A stretch of DNA of 64,000 nucleotides from Neckera pumila (Eukaryota > Streptophyta > Bryopsida > Hypnales > Neckeraceae): NCBI GenBank assembly GCA_963969595.1, contig OZ018410.1:44435413-44499412 (forward strand). The letters are read 5' to 3'. Numbering within the stretch: position 1 is the first letter of the stretch; each line of letters opens with the position of its first letter. The translations under genes and the position numbers were made by a program. The notes below the pieces were generated by a model, which was not told the DNA's origin, did no database searches, and worked only from the letters and a program-made list of their open reading frames with translations. Of this stretch, positions 33,306 to 46,534 are shown piece after piece.

Positions 33306-36300
33306 GTATTTTTCTTCTTCAAACTACGGGTGCATTCCTTGATAAAACTATCAAATATTTTCTTATCTTTTTTTTTGACAAGATATGGAGTTTAGTACCT
33401 TCATCAAATGTTAGAGAAACCAAACGTATGATATAATCTAATCTCACCAAATCAACCTTTTCACTACCAAAACCACCATATTCATAACAATAACCAACTA
33501 CATGCTTCATGCTTGTAGTATCTAGATAAGACACTAATGTTAGATTCATCAAAAAGAATAGCATGGACATAATCAATGAACCACAAGATATAAGTCAGAC
33601 CCTTGAGAATAAAGCAATCAAAAATCCAATAGACGAACACTACATCAAGATGCAAAAGCTTGTAAATCAATGATTTGTTGTATACATTCCTTCTCTCTAC
33701 CTTCGTTGAAGAACATTAATCCTTAAGTGGTTTTGGTTGTCTTTCAATGCATCTGTGCATACGGTAAGTGCAATATACATAGGCTTGCATGTGAATGGCT
33801 TACTATCCATTTAATTTTTATTTAATTTTTGTTGAATGAGCACTAAAGTCTTCTATTGAACTACACACTTTCTGGCTACATCGGACATATTATTAATTTT
33901 GTAAATATTGTGAAGTTGTATCTCTAGTACACATATTTCTCTAGAAATACACACTTTTGCATGTTTGACAGCATCTCATTTCAACAATGAGCATTGCAAT
34001 ATTTTTCTAAAAACATATAAAAATCAATGACTATTGCACCTTCAATTTGGTTCTTTACATATTTGGTCAATTCTTCATGGAATTTGGCAAATACAAATTG
34101 TGTATTAACCCAAAAGACACAATGTGTCCTCTAAACCATTTAGGGGTTAAGCCAAATCACATTGTTGTCATTATTTGGTATAATACAAACATCCAACTAA
34201 GTAAAAGTTTCTCTATCAAAGTTAAATTGTATAAAGTGAATGCCTACAAAACATCAATATATTATAACCTAAACAAAAAGAGTTGCTAAAGTATTAATGA
34301 GTAAAAGCAAGCAAAATATCACCTCAAATTTCTTTTTACACCACCGCTGCCTTATTGTACTATGGCCTCAAAGCTTGGTAGCATACTTTAGGTCCCTATT
34401 ATTGCTACTAGCAACAATGGGATGCAAGGTTTCGGAAACAAAAAGCTAAGTGAAAAGGAGGAAAGCAAAAAGGAAGCAAGCAAAATGAAAGCAAGTGGAA
34501 AGGAAGAAAGCAAAAAGGAGGTGGCGAAAGGATGCGTTTGCAAAACTAGGGTTCTCAAAATTTCAAACAAACAACTTCACAAAGTTTATGCGGCAACTTC
34601 TCATAGTTGTTTATTTGGTTGTTCATAGAACTCTATAATCTCACATAAAATACTATGATATCTACATTCATCCAAATAATAATTAAAAAATTATTTTATT
34701 TTATTTTACTTTATTTTTAATTATTAACTATTTTAAAATTATGACCTAGCCTCTGGATGAGCATATCTATATTTATGATTTGACTTGTTATTTAGTTGTT
34801 ATTTTTTGTAACTTATATAAGTTACAAAGAACTCATTAGAATCATAGTATAAACCAAAATTGTGCGTCATTACATAATCAAAAAACAAAAAGACCATGAT
34901 TATGGCTCAAAGTTCAAATCACAATATATCTAATTTTAGAAATTTTGTCAAATTAAAAAAGAATTTATAGATATTAAACCCTATATTCTAAGTTGAATTC
35001 ATATTCAAAAAAGATCATTTAAATGTATGGCTAAAATTCATAACTAAAGCAAGAGCTACAAGTTACTACCGTATAAGGTAAACCAACTTATGAAATACCA
35101 ACCACCCTAACAATTTTTTTCAATAAATGAGTATTGGGCTATAATAAGTTGAATTATTGGCTACAATCAATGTATATAGGGTGATGCTAACAGAGTGATA
35201 AATATAAACTCATCACAGAAAGTGATTTTTTTAGGCCTTCATCTTGTATCTATGTTAGGAAATATTTTGACTACTCTAGGTGAGTAAGATGACTATCCTC
35301 AATACACTTTTTGTTGGTTTTTAAGTAGTCTAGAGACTCTCTTGGACCACTTGGACATCGCACTTCAAAAATTCATACTTTGTCCAAAGAAAAAATTTCA
35401 ATTGACTTCCCTATTTCTCACATTTGTCCTTATATAAAAAAATATTCAAAAAATTTCATCAATGCCAATATGGCAAACCAGACATTTTGCCTATTATAAT
35501 TAGGTTTGTTTATCTTACTAAAGGGACATTAAAGTTCATTTATCTCTTATCATTCCCTACATGTGTTTATTACAGTATTCTGGAAGATTTTGAGTTTTAC
35601 CAACTAATTTCCTTCAATTCCCAAATTGAACTTGTTTCTAAAGTATAAGAATCCGGTTATTTTTACTATTTTTATTCATGATAGAAAATTTATAAATATT
35701 TTCATCAAACTTTTACAGATGTTTTCAAATTGCAATTGATTTTTTTTCCAATTCCATTGCCTAAGTTTGCAGTAGCCGCTAGTTGACTTGAATATAGATG
35801 TATTAACCAGCCCTTTTTTATTTTGCACCATGAGGTTAGATTACACCATTTCAAAATAAATGTCTATTTTTTGTCAAATAAAAGTAATCTTTTTCTGCCA
35901 TGATTTTTCCATTTCTATTAAAAATGAAGATGAAGTTGTCAAATTTAGATGAAAAAGTATATGACTATGGTTTAGTGTTTTTTTTTCCAAACTTTCAAAC
36001 TCTCAAACCTAAAGTTGGATGGAAAATCATTGTCCCTAGTGTTATAGTCACTATTTTTCATTTGAAATCATCTACAATTGGAGGGACAGAATTAGTTTAT
36101 AAGGTAACTGACCTTAAATCACACAGTTAAACAATACAGCATGATTCAGCATGGTTTTCATTATTATATTGAAAAAAAATTGTGGGGTCCCATTGATTGC
36201 CAATAGGGGATTCTAGATTCTCTTAGAATGCATTTTTCAGACACCGTCTAAATAAACTATGAATCTCTAAAGTGCTAAAAATAGGTGTATCCAATAATGA

Positions 36301-36375
36301 TCATAGAGTCATATGACTACTGTAGTGGGAGTACATTTTAGGCAAGAATATCCACTTTGCGATTTTAGGAAGCGT
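33306..36375. other. AT-rich spacer with repeat fragments
   Basis: No gene recognised. It contains copy 6 of the TTAACCCC family (33716-34150). It also has segments near 35270-35560 and 35835-35990 that recur in diverged form near 57960-58200 and 57000-57140. A purine-rich run with 'aaaggaag/aaagcaa' units lies at 34440-34530. Confidence 0.4.
33716..34150. mobile_element. Copy 6 of the TTAACCCCTAAA-ended family, about 435 bp
   Basis: Left TTAATCCTTAAGTGGTTT pairs with the complement of right AAACCATTTAGGGGTTAA. This is a short derivative with the family termini and no coding capacity. Confidence 0.5.
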
Positions 36376-36379
36376 GCGA

Positions 36380-37878
36380 TTTTAGGTGGTGGAGTTTATA
36401 CTTGGCCTGGGGTTGGATGGAAGGCCGGCTGGATTTGCCTTCAATCCGGCCCTCAATCCGGCCCCAATTCTTCCATCTGGTCCCAACTAATGTAAAGCCC
36501 TTCGACCGGATTCTAGGGTCTAATTTCCAATTCATGTGCTCTTGATTTTTTCAATGCTCAACTAAAAAAATATAAAAAATATGCATGTTTTTTTTTTTCT
36601 TCTTTTTTTACCTATTTCAAAAAAAGAAGAAAAGTTTATTTATTTATTTGTTCCTTTTTCTTCCTATTGATCCTATTTCAAAAATAGAAAAAGAAATTTT
36701 TTATTTTATTTTAACTTTTTTTTTTATTCCTAATTGTCCTATTCCAAAAATGAAAATCTGAATTTTTCTTTATTTTTTTTTGAGACTTTTCATTTTTCTC
36801 CTTGCAATAAAATAATTTTGGTCCTTTCACTATACGGGTTTGAAGTATTCACATGACTAAACCATGTAAATATAGATTATGTTTTATTTTTAATCAGTGT
36901 GTTCAAACATAGATTATATAATATTTGTATTATTTGGTGTGCACAAACATCGATTATGTATTATTTTTATTATTTGGTGTGCACAAACATCGATTATGTA
37001 TTATTTTTATTATTTGGTGTGCACAAACATCGACTACGTATTATTTTTAATCCGTGTGAGCAAATATAGATTATGTATATTTTTAATTAGTATAAGCAAA
37101 CATAGAGTATGTATATGCAAACATAGATTATGCATATTCTTAATCAGTCTATGCAAATATAGATTATGTATTATTCCTAATCAGTGTGCCCAAACATAGA
37201 TTATGTATTATTTAAAATCAGTGTGCACAAACTTACATTACGTATTATTTTGAATCAATTGTGCGCAAATATACATTACGTATTATTTTTAATCAATTAA
37301 TTAATGTTACAAGTTTAAAATGTTATAATTCCTAATTAAAATGTGGTATGTTTACCAAATTCATTAAAATATATTAAACAGTATTGGTAAACTTGCAGGA
37401 AGAATAACTACAGTGAAGCCTCTGAATGATAATTTGTTGTACCTTGATAACAAAAACATTCCTTATTAATTTTATTGACATAACATTATTTGCTACAATA
37501 AGTTGAGAAGCCTGCGACTGACAACAAAGCCCCAAAATTCCAGCAATAGATGGAAGGAACTTCTTTGAGAACTCAGATAATAAGCATGTAAAATAAAATA
37601 AAATAAAAGACTTTGCATTGTTAGATGGTGGAGATTTATATGATCCAATGGAGGGGCTCCATCCGGCCCAAGATGGAAGTTTGGGCCACCCAAAACCTCG
37701 TCCCAATTGCTCCCTTGGGGCCGGATGGTTTGGCACCAAGACCATGCCACCTAAGACCAACACGTAGGATGAATTGTAGTTTAGGCCGACCCCAAGTATA
37801 AAGCTCTTGGGCCAGATTTGGAGAAATTAAGTGATTCTATTGGTTCAAACCGGCCCCAAGTATAAACCGGCCCTTAGT
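36380..37878. mobile_element. TIR element just upstream of the ARM-repeat gene, about 1.5 kb
   Basis: Left 'gtttatacttggcctggggt' is inverted against right 'ggccccaagtataaacc' (near 37852) and again against 'gaccccaagtataaa' (near 37780). The ends are rich in ccggcc/ggccgg words, unlike the AT-rich interior. The interior carries the 40 bp minisatellite. Ends are approximate and no target duplication was secured. The right end lies only about 110 bp before the ARM gene ATG. Confidence 0.5.
36895..37285 (+). repeat. Minisatellite with a unit of about 40 bp
   Basis: The unit 'gtgcacaaacatcgattatg' followed by 'tattatttttattatttg' is repeated. Two to three units near 36938-37040 are nearly identical, followed by six or so decayed units of varying length with 'aaacatagattatg' cores. 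It creates a spurious 100-residue frame. Confidence 0.8.
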
Positions 37879-37987
37879 CCTTGGCGACGGTTCGCATCGA
37901 TGGGTGGTATCCCCGCAGATGAAGGCAACTGAAACAGCATTTCCTGATGAACGGAAAAACAAACAGGAAAATCAGAGTAAGGCCGGC

Positions 37988-40900
37988 ATGGAGAGCTCCA
38001 CTGTTGCCGCTCGCTCTTGGACTTGCTCTCCCGTCGGTTTCTTAAATGATCGAGGCTGCTTCACTCGGGACTTCGAAACGGTGACGAGCATTTTGTTGTT
38101 GTTTCTGGAAATGAGGAACTAATTAATGCGATCGGCACTGACAACAGTGAGGGTTTGGAAATCGCTCGCGAATTTCAATAATTTGTTCCATTTGTGACTT
38201 GGATTCGATTTCTTCCGTGTCAATAACAATCGCCATGGCTACTGTCATTGGATTGTTGGCCGGAAATTAGGCGGGGAACGACTTCAATCTTGTAGGCTGC
38301 TATATTTCTACGCTGTAGATGTTCAATGAGGAGCCTTAACAATAAGTTTGATTTTTGAGAGAGTTTAGATCTTAAATTTAGACGATAGTTTGAGTTATAT
38401 TACATTCTTGATGTGATTCGTGGCTTTGGTCTTGATTTCCATGGTATGGCCGATTATTGTCGTTTGATCGTTGGGAACGAAATGAGTTGTCAGTTTTTTA
38501 AATCAGCTTCAATTTTGCGTTGTGCAAGTTCGATGAGGATGCGAGTTGGATGGTTAGGATGATTTTTGAGAGGGTTTATATCGTAGAGTGATTTATTCTT
38601 GACCTAAAAAGTTTGAGTGAAATTACAGTCTTCAACTACTTAGTTGTTGTTTTTTGAAACAAATGAAACGGGATCTTCAACTACTTAGTTGAATTCGACA
38701 TCCATATCACTGACATCGTCATGGTTATTGTCGTTGGGAATTAGGTCGTGTTACAAATTTTTCGGTGAACTACGTTGTGCAAATGAGGTGTTGGAAATTT
38801 GGAATGATCTGACAATTAATTTTTGAGAGTGATTAATTGGATTGGTAAACGATTGACTCTCGAAGTACAGTTTGAGTTATCTGGAAAATTGAATCTCAAG
38901 AAGGAGACTTGGAACATGGCACCGTTGGAGGACGAAACTATGCGTCAATGCAAAGCGTGGTGGTACTCTGATCAGTGCATCCGGACGGAAGATATGACGA
39001 AGTTTGTGAATGTGCCGGATTGTGAAGAAGGTTATCCCTTATTGAAGAGTGAGTTGCCACCTGGAGACTTAATGCAACAACATCCTCATCACCCATTGGT
39101 TTATTGGCCGGATACGGAGCCTAGAATCACACTTGCCTACTTGAATTTCATGTACTCCAAGCTGGTGAGTTGTTTTTTCTGCAAAAATTCTACAATTGGG
39201 CCTGATCGACGAGACACATTCCGTCGCTAAAAAATGAGAAGAATGATGCTTCTTTCCCAAAAAAATGCGCTAGGTGGGTTTAGAAGGAGGTCAGAGCATG
39301 GCCGATGCTCGGAAATCCTAATTTTTTTTGGATCTCAATGTTGTGATAGGTACGAATACTGAAAACCACAGCCACAAAAGATATTGTAATTCGGCAGAAA
39401 GCAGTCCAATGGTGTGTTGAACTACTTTGCACCCCTGACTCTCGCGTCCGTTGTCTTGCTGCAGGTGCATTCCTTCATTAGAGAATCAGTTATGCTCTGT
39501 TTCTTTGGTTTTTGAATGACGCTCAATGTAAAGAATAGACTATATTATTTCTATCTGAAAATGCAAGCTTATCTTTTCTGAATGTAGGAATTCTTCCTAT
39601 GTTGGCCGAGATAGCACAAACGGAGGAAGATATGTACCTCAGGCAAGAGCTCGCCATGTGTTTCAAATATGCTTCAGGTGAATTTGACTTTGGAACTGCA
39701 TTGCGTGACCTACGATGAATCAGTAATGATTTGTTGCTTTACATTTGTAGGCCCCTCCATTGTGGACTGATGAAATAATTATCGGGGGTTTGGGACTTTG
39801 TTTTGTGAATTGACAGCCTCAACGGAAGCTTGGGACGATTTGGTCGACCTCAAGTGCATTGACAAACTTGTGGACTATGTAAGCTTTCAATGGACCACGA
39901 CAAGTGCATCTAGTTGAAATGTATAGTGCACATTGGGCCTAGGTATTGATGTCATAATTTGGATTGGTTTTAGTTCGCTGTGTTGTTGATCCAGTATTGC
40001 AATCAGAGTCACAGAGTGTATTCTTTTGGTCTATTGCGGAAGAAAACAAGCGGATATGCATAATTGAAGATATGCTCTTTGGATTTCAACTAAAAGAGTT
40101 TTTTTATTTAATGTACAGGTGGGAGTTGACAACAAATTACTGAGAGGGAATGCTTTAAGTGCTCTTAATGATTGTTGTTATTCTGACAGAGGTCTGTTTT
40201 CGTTTTAACCAAGTTATTTACAATGAAGTTTTGGAATTCAAAGTTCACAGTTGGAAAGAGTAGTTATTGGTTACACTATCAAGCAGTTGTCACCAAAGCA
40301 ATACGGAGAAGGACTATCAATGTATATGTCTAATGCATATAACTTTGTTCTCTTCCTTGTCCCTAAGTTCTCTGCAATTTTAAATAATTGAGGGCAATGT
40401 GTTTCCACAGCACGCGATGTGCTTGTCAACAAAGGTTCGACCTTGCAATTTCTCTTGGGGCGTATTAAACAAGAGGCAGACCGCTTAAACACCATTGCGG
40501 CATTGAATGTTCTGTCGAAATGTGTGATTGGTTTGAACTACTGCGAAGAGGCAATGGAGAAGCTTCTAAATGTGACTTTTCTTTCTGAGACATGTCAAGT
40601 GGTTAAATAAGGCGTCATCCGCTTCAGTGTACTGAATTTTCTACATATGAAAACACGTGAAATGTTTTGCAATCCTGATAAATGTTTGCACAGGTTGATG
40701 CAGTGCCTATTGCTCTGCATTTGCTGAATTCCCTATTTTTGGATTTGAAGGAGGCTGCTACAAGATTTCTTTGCCTTCTCTGGTGTGTATGGTTCAATCC
40801 TTATACCCAGAAAGTAGATCATATCTGTTATTGGCAATACGAAATGTGTAGGAATGTCAAATATTAGGAACAAACTACTCCATCATCAAAATTCACCTTG

Positions 40901-43394
40901 TGATCATGCCCCCCAAAAGTTAAATACATAATTGCTCCACTACAAACAAGAGGGGAGATTGATGACATAAAATTTGTGAAGTCAATAATCTCATTCGTAA
41001 GAGTAATTCCGGTGAGCGCAGCTTCCACATCAAGGGGAAGGACCAAGCTATAAAGCAAGGTGCAATTGAAAAGCTTCTACCATTCTTGCATCACATTGAG
41101 CCCCGAATTCAGATCTTCGGTCTGGCTGCACTTATGAGGTAATCTCAATTCCATTTCTTAAGCAGACTTGCCGTTCCGGCTGCTTTACAAATTGGTCTGC
41201 TACACTAATTAGCTCCAATTCAGGCCACACTTCAAGATCTATAGATGTGCAAAGAAGATCAAAATTTGACCGAACATAGTTTTTTAGAATCCAACTTCTG
41301 AATTTAGAAGTTTCTGTTGGAATGGAAAGGTCTTTCATAATATTCATAAGCATGCGTTGTCACTGACTTGGCTCAAGAGTAGATTGTGTAAAATATTCCA
41401 CAACCAGTAGTACTTCATCACTAGCTAAGTGGATAAGTGGAAGCTCAATGTGATGAGCAAGGTGCATGAAGGAAAGGCAAGGGGCATGTTATGTTGTGTT
41501 TGGTTTTTAGTCCAAATAATTCTTTAGAACCTATAAAATAAACTTATTATATGCAATTACTAACTTTTACACATCAAAATTCAAAGTATTCAATGTATTT
41601 TTTTTTTTTTTTGACATAATGAGTTCTTTCTTGAACTTTTGTAACAATGACATCATTTTTGTTTAAAATTATATGAAATGTTTCTTCAGCAAGACCTACA
41701 ACTAATGTAAGAAAAGAGACTTTAAAAAAAATATATATAACTGATATGGTTTTTATATAAGATATTTCCAATTTGGACTTTAAAAAATCATGCTTTAATC
41801 CAAATAATTATAAATACTATCAAAAGAAGCTTATATTTTTGTACAAAAAGATAAAGGCAAGTCATTAATTCTATAGAAACTAAATTGAGAATAGTACCCT
41901 ACTAGTGACCCTCATTCATCAACAAATAATTATAGAACAAGAAACTTGAAATCATGCAAAATCTTGCAACTTTTAGGGTGAAATTTTGGAAAGCCAAAAT
42001 TTTGGCCTTACGATAACAAAATACACATTGCCATTATATTTTTAACAATTTTACATGAAATTGCTTATTTTGAGTGCATTCTTCAAATAGTGATGAACTT
42101 CTTAGAGAATGTCATGTTAGCTTGTCAAAAAGCTTTCATCCAAATAAACAAATATTGCATCTTTGTGATGATGAACAATATTCACTCTTATAGTAGTAAA
42201 TTAAGAAAAATTTCAGCCCTCTAGAAGGCCGCTAAGGAATTGATTTACGGGATCCCTTTGGTGCAATTTCATAATGAATAAAAATATATTTTTTCTTAAG
42301 AAAATATTTTTTTTTGAAAAAAGATATTAAAAAGATATTAAAAAAGTATTAAAAAATATAAATCTGACGTGGCACTACTAGTGCCACATCAGCACCCAAT
42401 TTTTAAATATTAAAAAATAATTTTTTATTTGAATTTTTTTCCATAATTGCATCGGGCGGGTGCCAAACTCGCGGTCTTCTGGAGGGCTGAAATTTTCCTA
42501 ATGGGTATTATTCTATTTGACATCACTTGCTTGCAAAGCCTATATTTTCTAAACGAATGCTTCATTTTTGGTAATTTATAAGCACTTTCTTAATTTCTAT
42601 TTTAAAGAGTTCTCTTTTGAAAAAAATAGTTGTTTGAAACACTACAAATATAATTTCACTTTCAAAGAGTTTTATTGATGCTATCTACTAAATTGACATG
42701 ACAGTCAAGCTTTGTAATCCTTCAAAGTATATGTCCCAATCACCCCCAGTATATGTTCAAAGTATATATTGTTTGTTCTTAATTGACTATTATATTATTC
42801 ATTATGAGATCCTAATATAGTTACAAATTTCATACGTTAGATTGCATTACAATCGTATTTCAATAAGATTAGGTTGTGGTATTGTAACAATTTCATGGTC
42901 GTTTTGAGGTTGAGACCTGAAGGGGATTTAAGAAATATGATTGTGACGAATGTGCAGTATCACCATTGCGGTAGAGGGAAAATTCCGAATCTTTTTTGCT
43001 GAAGGAGTCCCATATATAAAAAACATGTTAGATCTAACTGATGATGTCATATGTCTCTACATTTTGCAGGTAACTATATGTAATGTTCTTTGTCTCATTC
43101 TATTATGCAAGTTATACATTTATTCTTCTGAATCGAGTATGTATAATATGCGTAGTTGTGTATTACTAAAAATTCTACCTGAATTGATTTGATTATTTTT
43201 CTGCCCTTGTGAAGTTGATGATAAATACTGCCCACCACCCTGGAGCAAGGGCCAAGCTACAAGATTGTATTCCAATGCTACGCAAGATGATTACTGAATC
43301 TACATCAGCTTGGTTGAAACGTACTTGTAGACAAGGCATTCAACAACTCCAGTTCACATCACGTCCATATCCAAACCTCAGATTTGTTAGATAA
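37988..43394 (+). CDS. Armadillo-repeat protein, plant type, function unknown
   Basis: Eleven exons fit in phase: 37988-38080, 38901-39164, 39350-39464, 39588-39677, 39817-39878, 40119-40191, 40411-40601, 40694-40786, 41035-41138, 42958-43069 and 43215-43394, for 458 residues. The N-terminus reads MESSTVAARSWTCSPVGFL. Exon 2 carries ETWNMAPLEDETMRQCKAWW then a compact YWPDTEPRITLAYLNFMYSKL. Exons 3-9 give ARM-like helices such as IVIRQKAVQWCVELLCTPDS, RVRCLAAGILPMLAEIA, LRGNALSALNDCCYSD and AIKQGAIEKLLPFL. The end is STSAWLKRTCRQGIQQLQF. ARM repeats usually form protein-binding scaffolds. Several boundaries have alternatives: exon 7 may end at 40598; exon 8 at 40782 with exon 9 from 41004. 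An in-frame upstream ATG lies at 37904. Exon 1 is joined by phase and sense only. Confidence 0.82.
40866..41500 (-). pseudogene. Antisense protein-like remnants around ARM exon 9
   Basis: On the minus strand two blocks read like protein. 41500-41139 gives APCLSFMHLAHHIELPLIHL, ASDEVLLVVEYFTQSTLEPS, a stop, then LNYVRS-type text including EVWPELELISVADQFVKQPE. 41034-40866 gives LPLDVEAALTGITLTNEIID then FTNFMSSISPLVCSGAIMYL and TFGGHDHKV. They flank and partly overlap ARM exon 9. I do not recognise the family. One stop and the missing join suggest a relic, perhaps an inserted gene fragment in introns 8 and 9, but chance openness cannot be excluded. Confidence 0.3.
42205..42498. mobile_element. 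MITE in ARM intron 9, 294 bp, target duplication TAA
   Basis: Left GAAAAATTTCAGCCCTCTAG pairs with the complement of right CTGGAGGGCTGAAATTTTCC, extending to ggccgc/gcggtc. Both flanks read taa (42202-42204 and 42499-42501), like PIF/Harbinger-Tourist elements. An interior palindrome (ctgacgtggcacta against its complement, 42364-42392) includes an ACGTGGC core. Confidence 0.8.
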
Positions 43395-46300
43395 GCATGA
43401 TTGGATTGAGTTATTTGGGATATTACATCACTCTCAAACTAATTTAAATAGAGTAGCATGTGGAAAGTGATTTTGTGATTTCTATTATGTTAATGTTAAG
43501 AGGGGAGCATGACAATTATGAAGCCAATTCAATATGAATGAGGCTGGATACACTACACAAATTAGTGCAATTAGGTTGCCTTATCTCATATAAATTATCT
43601 CATGGATCAATGTTGATCCACATGGAGGTGCATGCAATTCTCTGAACCAAGCCTTGAACTATTGCACTGATTTATGCCATACACATGACTTTGGATTGAA
43701 TGCATCATTGTATAGTAGCAATGAAGATGTATATAGTGTGGACTATCAAGAATTGGACTATTCAAAGTGATTGAGAACCTTGTACAGAAACAAATCATAA
43801 AACTAGTCATTTGTTGAAGAATACGTAAAATTTTCTTTGAAAACATAATTTCATTCATTTCCTGGAGCTTTTGGATAGTTAAGTTCTTCATAACTTTTAT
43901 AGTTAGTCCATGCGGGCTCTCCTATGGGTTAAAAAGATTTTGATTCCGCAATGAGCATTATATTTCAAAACACTAATTTGAGTTCACTAGAAATGTTCAA
44001 AAAAAACAAGTAGACTTCTTTCCATCATTTGGGACACTATTGTAACTTTGTGTTTGGTGCTTGGCCCTTTTTTTTGTCCACAAACTAATAATTCTATCAT
44101 TCTTTGTATATTTGCTCTATTCCATTTGATAGTGTGACTCATGTACTATTCACTTCGTAATGCAAGTCAATTGGAGTATTACAATGATCGGTTTAAGTTT
44201 TGTAGAATTGCAAGAGTTTATAGTTTGTGAGTGCAATATGGAAATGAACATATTAAAGGCATTAGCAATGGCCTTTTCATGGAGTATGGAAAATGAACAT
44301 GGATTGTGCCTCCAAGAATTTTTTTTGATTTTGTAGCCCCTCAAGGCCGAAGCATCCCAAAAAAGGATGGTGTACTATGTTAACCCCTAAATGCCCAAGG
44401 CCTTTTTCCTGTCAAAAGACACCCAAAATTGCCATTTTTGTAGCAAAGAGTAAAAAAATTAAAATATGTTTTTTTTTTTGCACATCTATCTATAGGATCT
44501 TATACTTAACTAGTATAAAAATGTGTGGAATGAATTCAGAATTTTTTGACCGCAAAGATTGCAAGATATCTGCGTTTAAAGTGAAAAACAAGTTTTTCAG
44601 CACATTGCAGGACTAGATTTTGTGACTTTGAACATTTTTAACTTAATTGTTTTGCATTGCATAGTTTTGAGCTTTAAATCTTTATAGTGGAGAATTGAGT
44701 TGAGAGTTCTAAAGGAAAAAAAAAATCCAAAAAAACTTAATTTTCATTATTAAAATTTTTTTAGGTAGAAGTAGATACAAGATAGAAGGAAAATCTAAAA
44801 TATTAATATCTTTTATATAGAATTAAAAAAACACTCATTCCAATGGTGAGACTGTTCTCGCAAAAAAACTAAACCTTGTGGAACTTTTTTTTTTGAAAAT
44901 TGTAAAAGTTGCATTCAAAAATGAATTTTACAAGTTATTTTTTCAAAAAGATGCTCTAAGTGCTTGAAAAACAAGATTGTCCATAATTTTCTCATAAAAA
45001 ATCCAAATGAAATGAACCAAAAATTTTCAAATAGAAAAAAATATAATCTATAAGTAAAAAAAAAATTTAATGAAAAAGAATTTAGAAAAAAATTTGCGGC
45101 CCCTAGAAGGCTGTTTTGAGCTTATTTCGACATAACTTTTTTTCCCGGGCACCTATTGAAAAAAATATATATATTCCCACAAAGCTTAGCAGTTTTTCTA
45201 TCCTTAAAATTGTTTTTGGAAAATCACAACAAAAATTCAGCCCGTAGGTACCTGCCCGAAATCCCAATTTTCTTTGAAGGGACAATGGGCTTTTAGAAGT
45301 TGAAAATGATTTTAGCCTCTTAGAGTTGATATTTCATCTATTCAATTATTTTGTGAAGATTATAGTCAATTGTCACCCATTTTTTACCAAATAGATTTTG
45401 AAAAATCTTTTGTACTAATATTCAAAATGTTTTAAAAAATATGCTGAATCTATGACTTTTAGATATAAAAGTATTTATAACAAAGAATTTTTTCAATGTA
45501 AGTGAATTAAATTTGAAAAGATGATTTTAGATAGACATTTCAAGCTTTCTACAAAAGTTCATTAAAAACTAAAAATTGAATAAATAATCAAAATTTGAAA
45601 TAATTCTTAGTTTCATTTTGTTTTTATTACATATGATAGTATGGAGAGAACTAATTGTATAGATATAACATATGGTTGTTAATAGGCAATTTGCATTCAA
45701 AACATTTTACAATAATCATCTTTCACACATTGCTTTATCCTTGAAGCGCTCCAATGTCCATATTTTGGACAATGAACAAATACCTTTGATGCACTGTTTT
45801 GTCCAACTAAGTTTTCATTCATCCAATGTAATATTTGAATCTCGAAAAGACAACCTTCACCTTGATGACTAAATTCATGAAATTCCGGTAAATGATGTTT
45901 CTGTACAATGAGATAAGCAAAAGTGTGTGATTAGGAGTTATAACGAATCTTTCAAAACAATCAAAATTTGAGGTATTCTACAAAGTGTAGGGGCTTAGTA
46001 AACTTCATATATGATATAAATTTTCTTCACTCTTTATTCAAACAATTGCAATTTTTTTCAAACTTTTCCCAAAAATTTGAAAATTCTATAGCTTAAAGAA
46101 GATGTGATTTCATCTTTGAAAAACGAATGTGTGGTTAGAGGCATGTTTTTTGGGGGGTAACCATAAACTCTTGAGAAGACGTTTGGTGTCCTTTGGAAGA
46201 TTTTAGGGAGGTCTATGGGATGGAAAAAACTAAATTTTCATTTAATTTTCTGGGTGGAGTTGTTTGAATGTAATTTAAATGAATGGCATATTTTGACTTC

Positions 46301-46533
46301 TCTATGTCCATGAGAAGATGCAATGGCCATGGATCACCATGTTGTGTATTCTGGCAACTTCATCTCTTTGCTCTTGATGTGAATTTGAACCACAAAAATG
46401 ATCCTTTTGGAAATTAGGCACAACTAATGAAATACGGTTAATGAAGTTTAGTTTCTACTCCAGCTTGGAAATTTGAGAAATTCTTAAGATTCAATATTTT
46501 GTTGCAAATTGAACTTTTTTTTTTCGACCATTA
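43395..46533. other. AT-rich spacer downstream of the ARM gene
   Basis: The first few hundred bases are probably the ARM 3' UTR. From 44380 a TTAACCCCTAAATGCCCAAG terminus marks another copy of the repeat family (shared 'taggatctta' and 'gcaagatatctgcgttt' region), whose right end is not clear. No gene recognised. Confidence 0.4.
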
Positions 46534-46534
46534 G

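Noticed and set aside
36897..37199. 100-residue frame
   Set aside because: It is simply the translation of the 40 bp minisatellite.
37374..37763. 129-residue minus-strand frame rich in Pro/Gly
   Set aside because: Lies in the ccggcc-rich end of a TIR element; no homology sense and overlapped by another frame.
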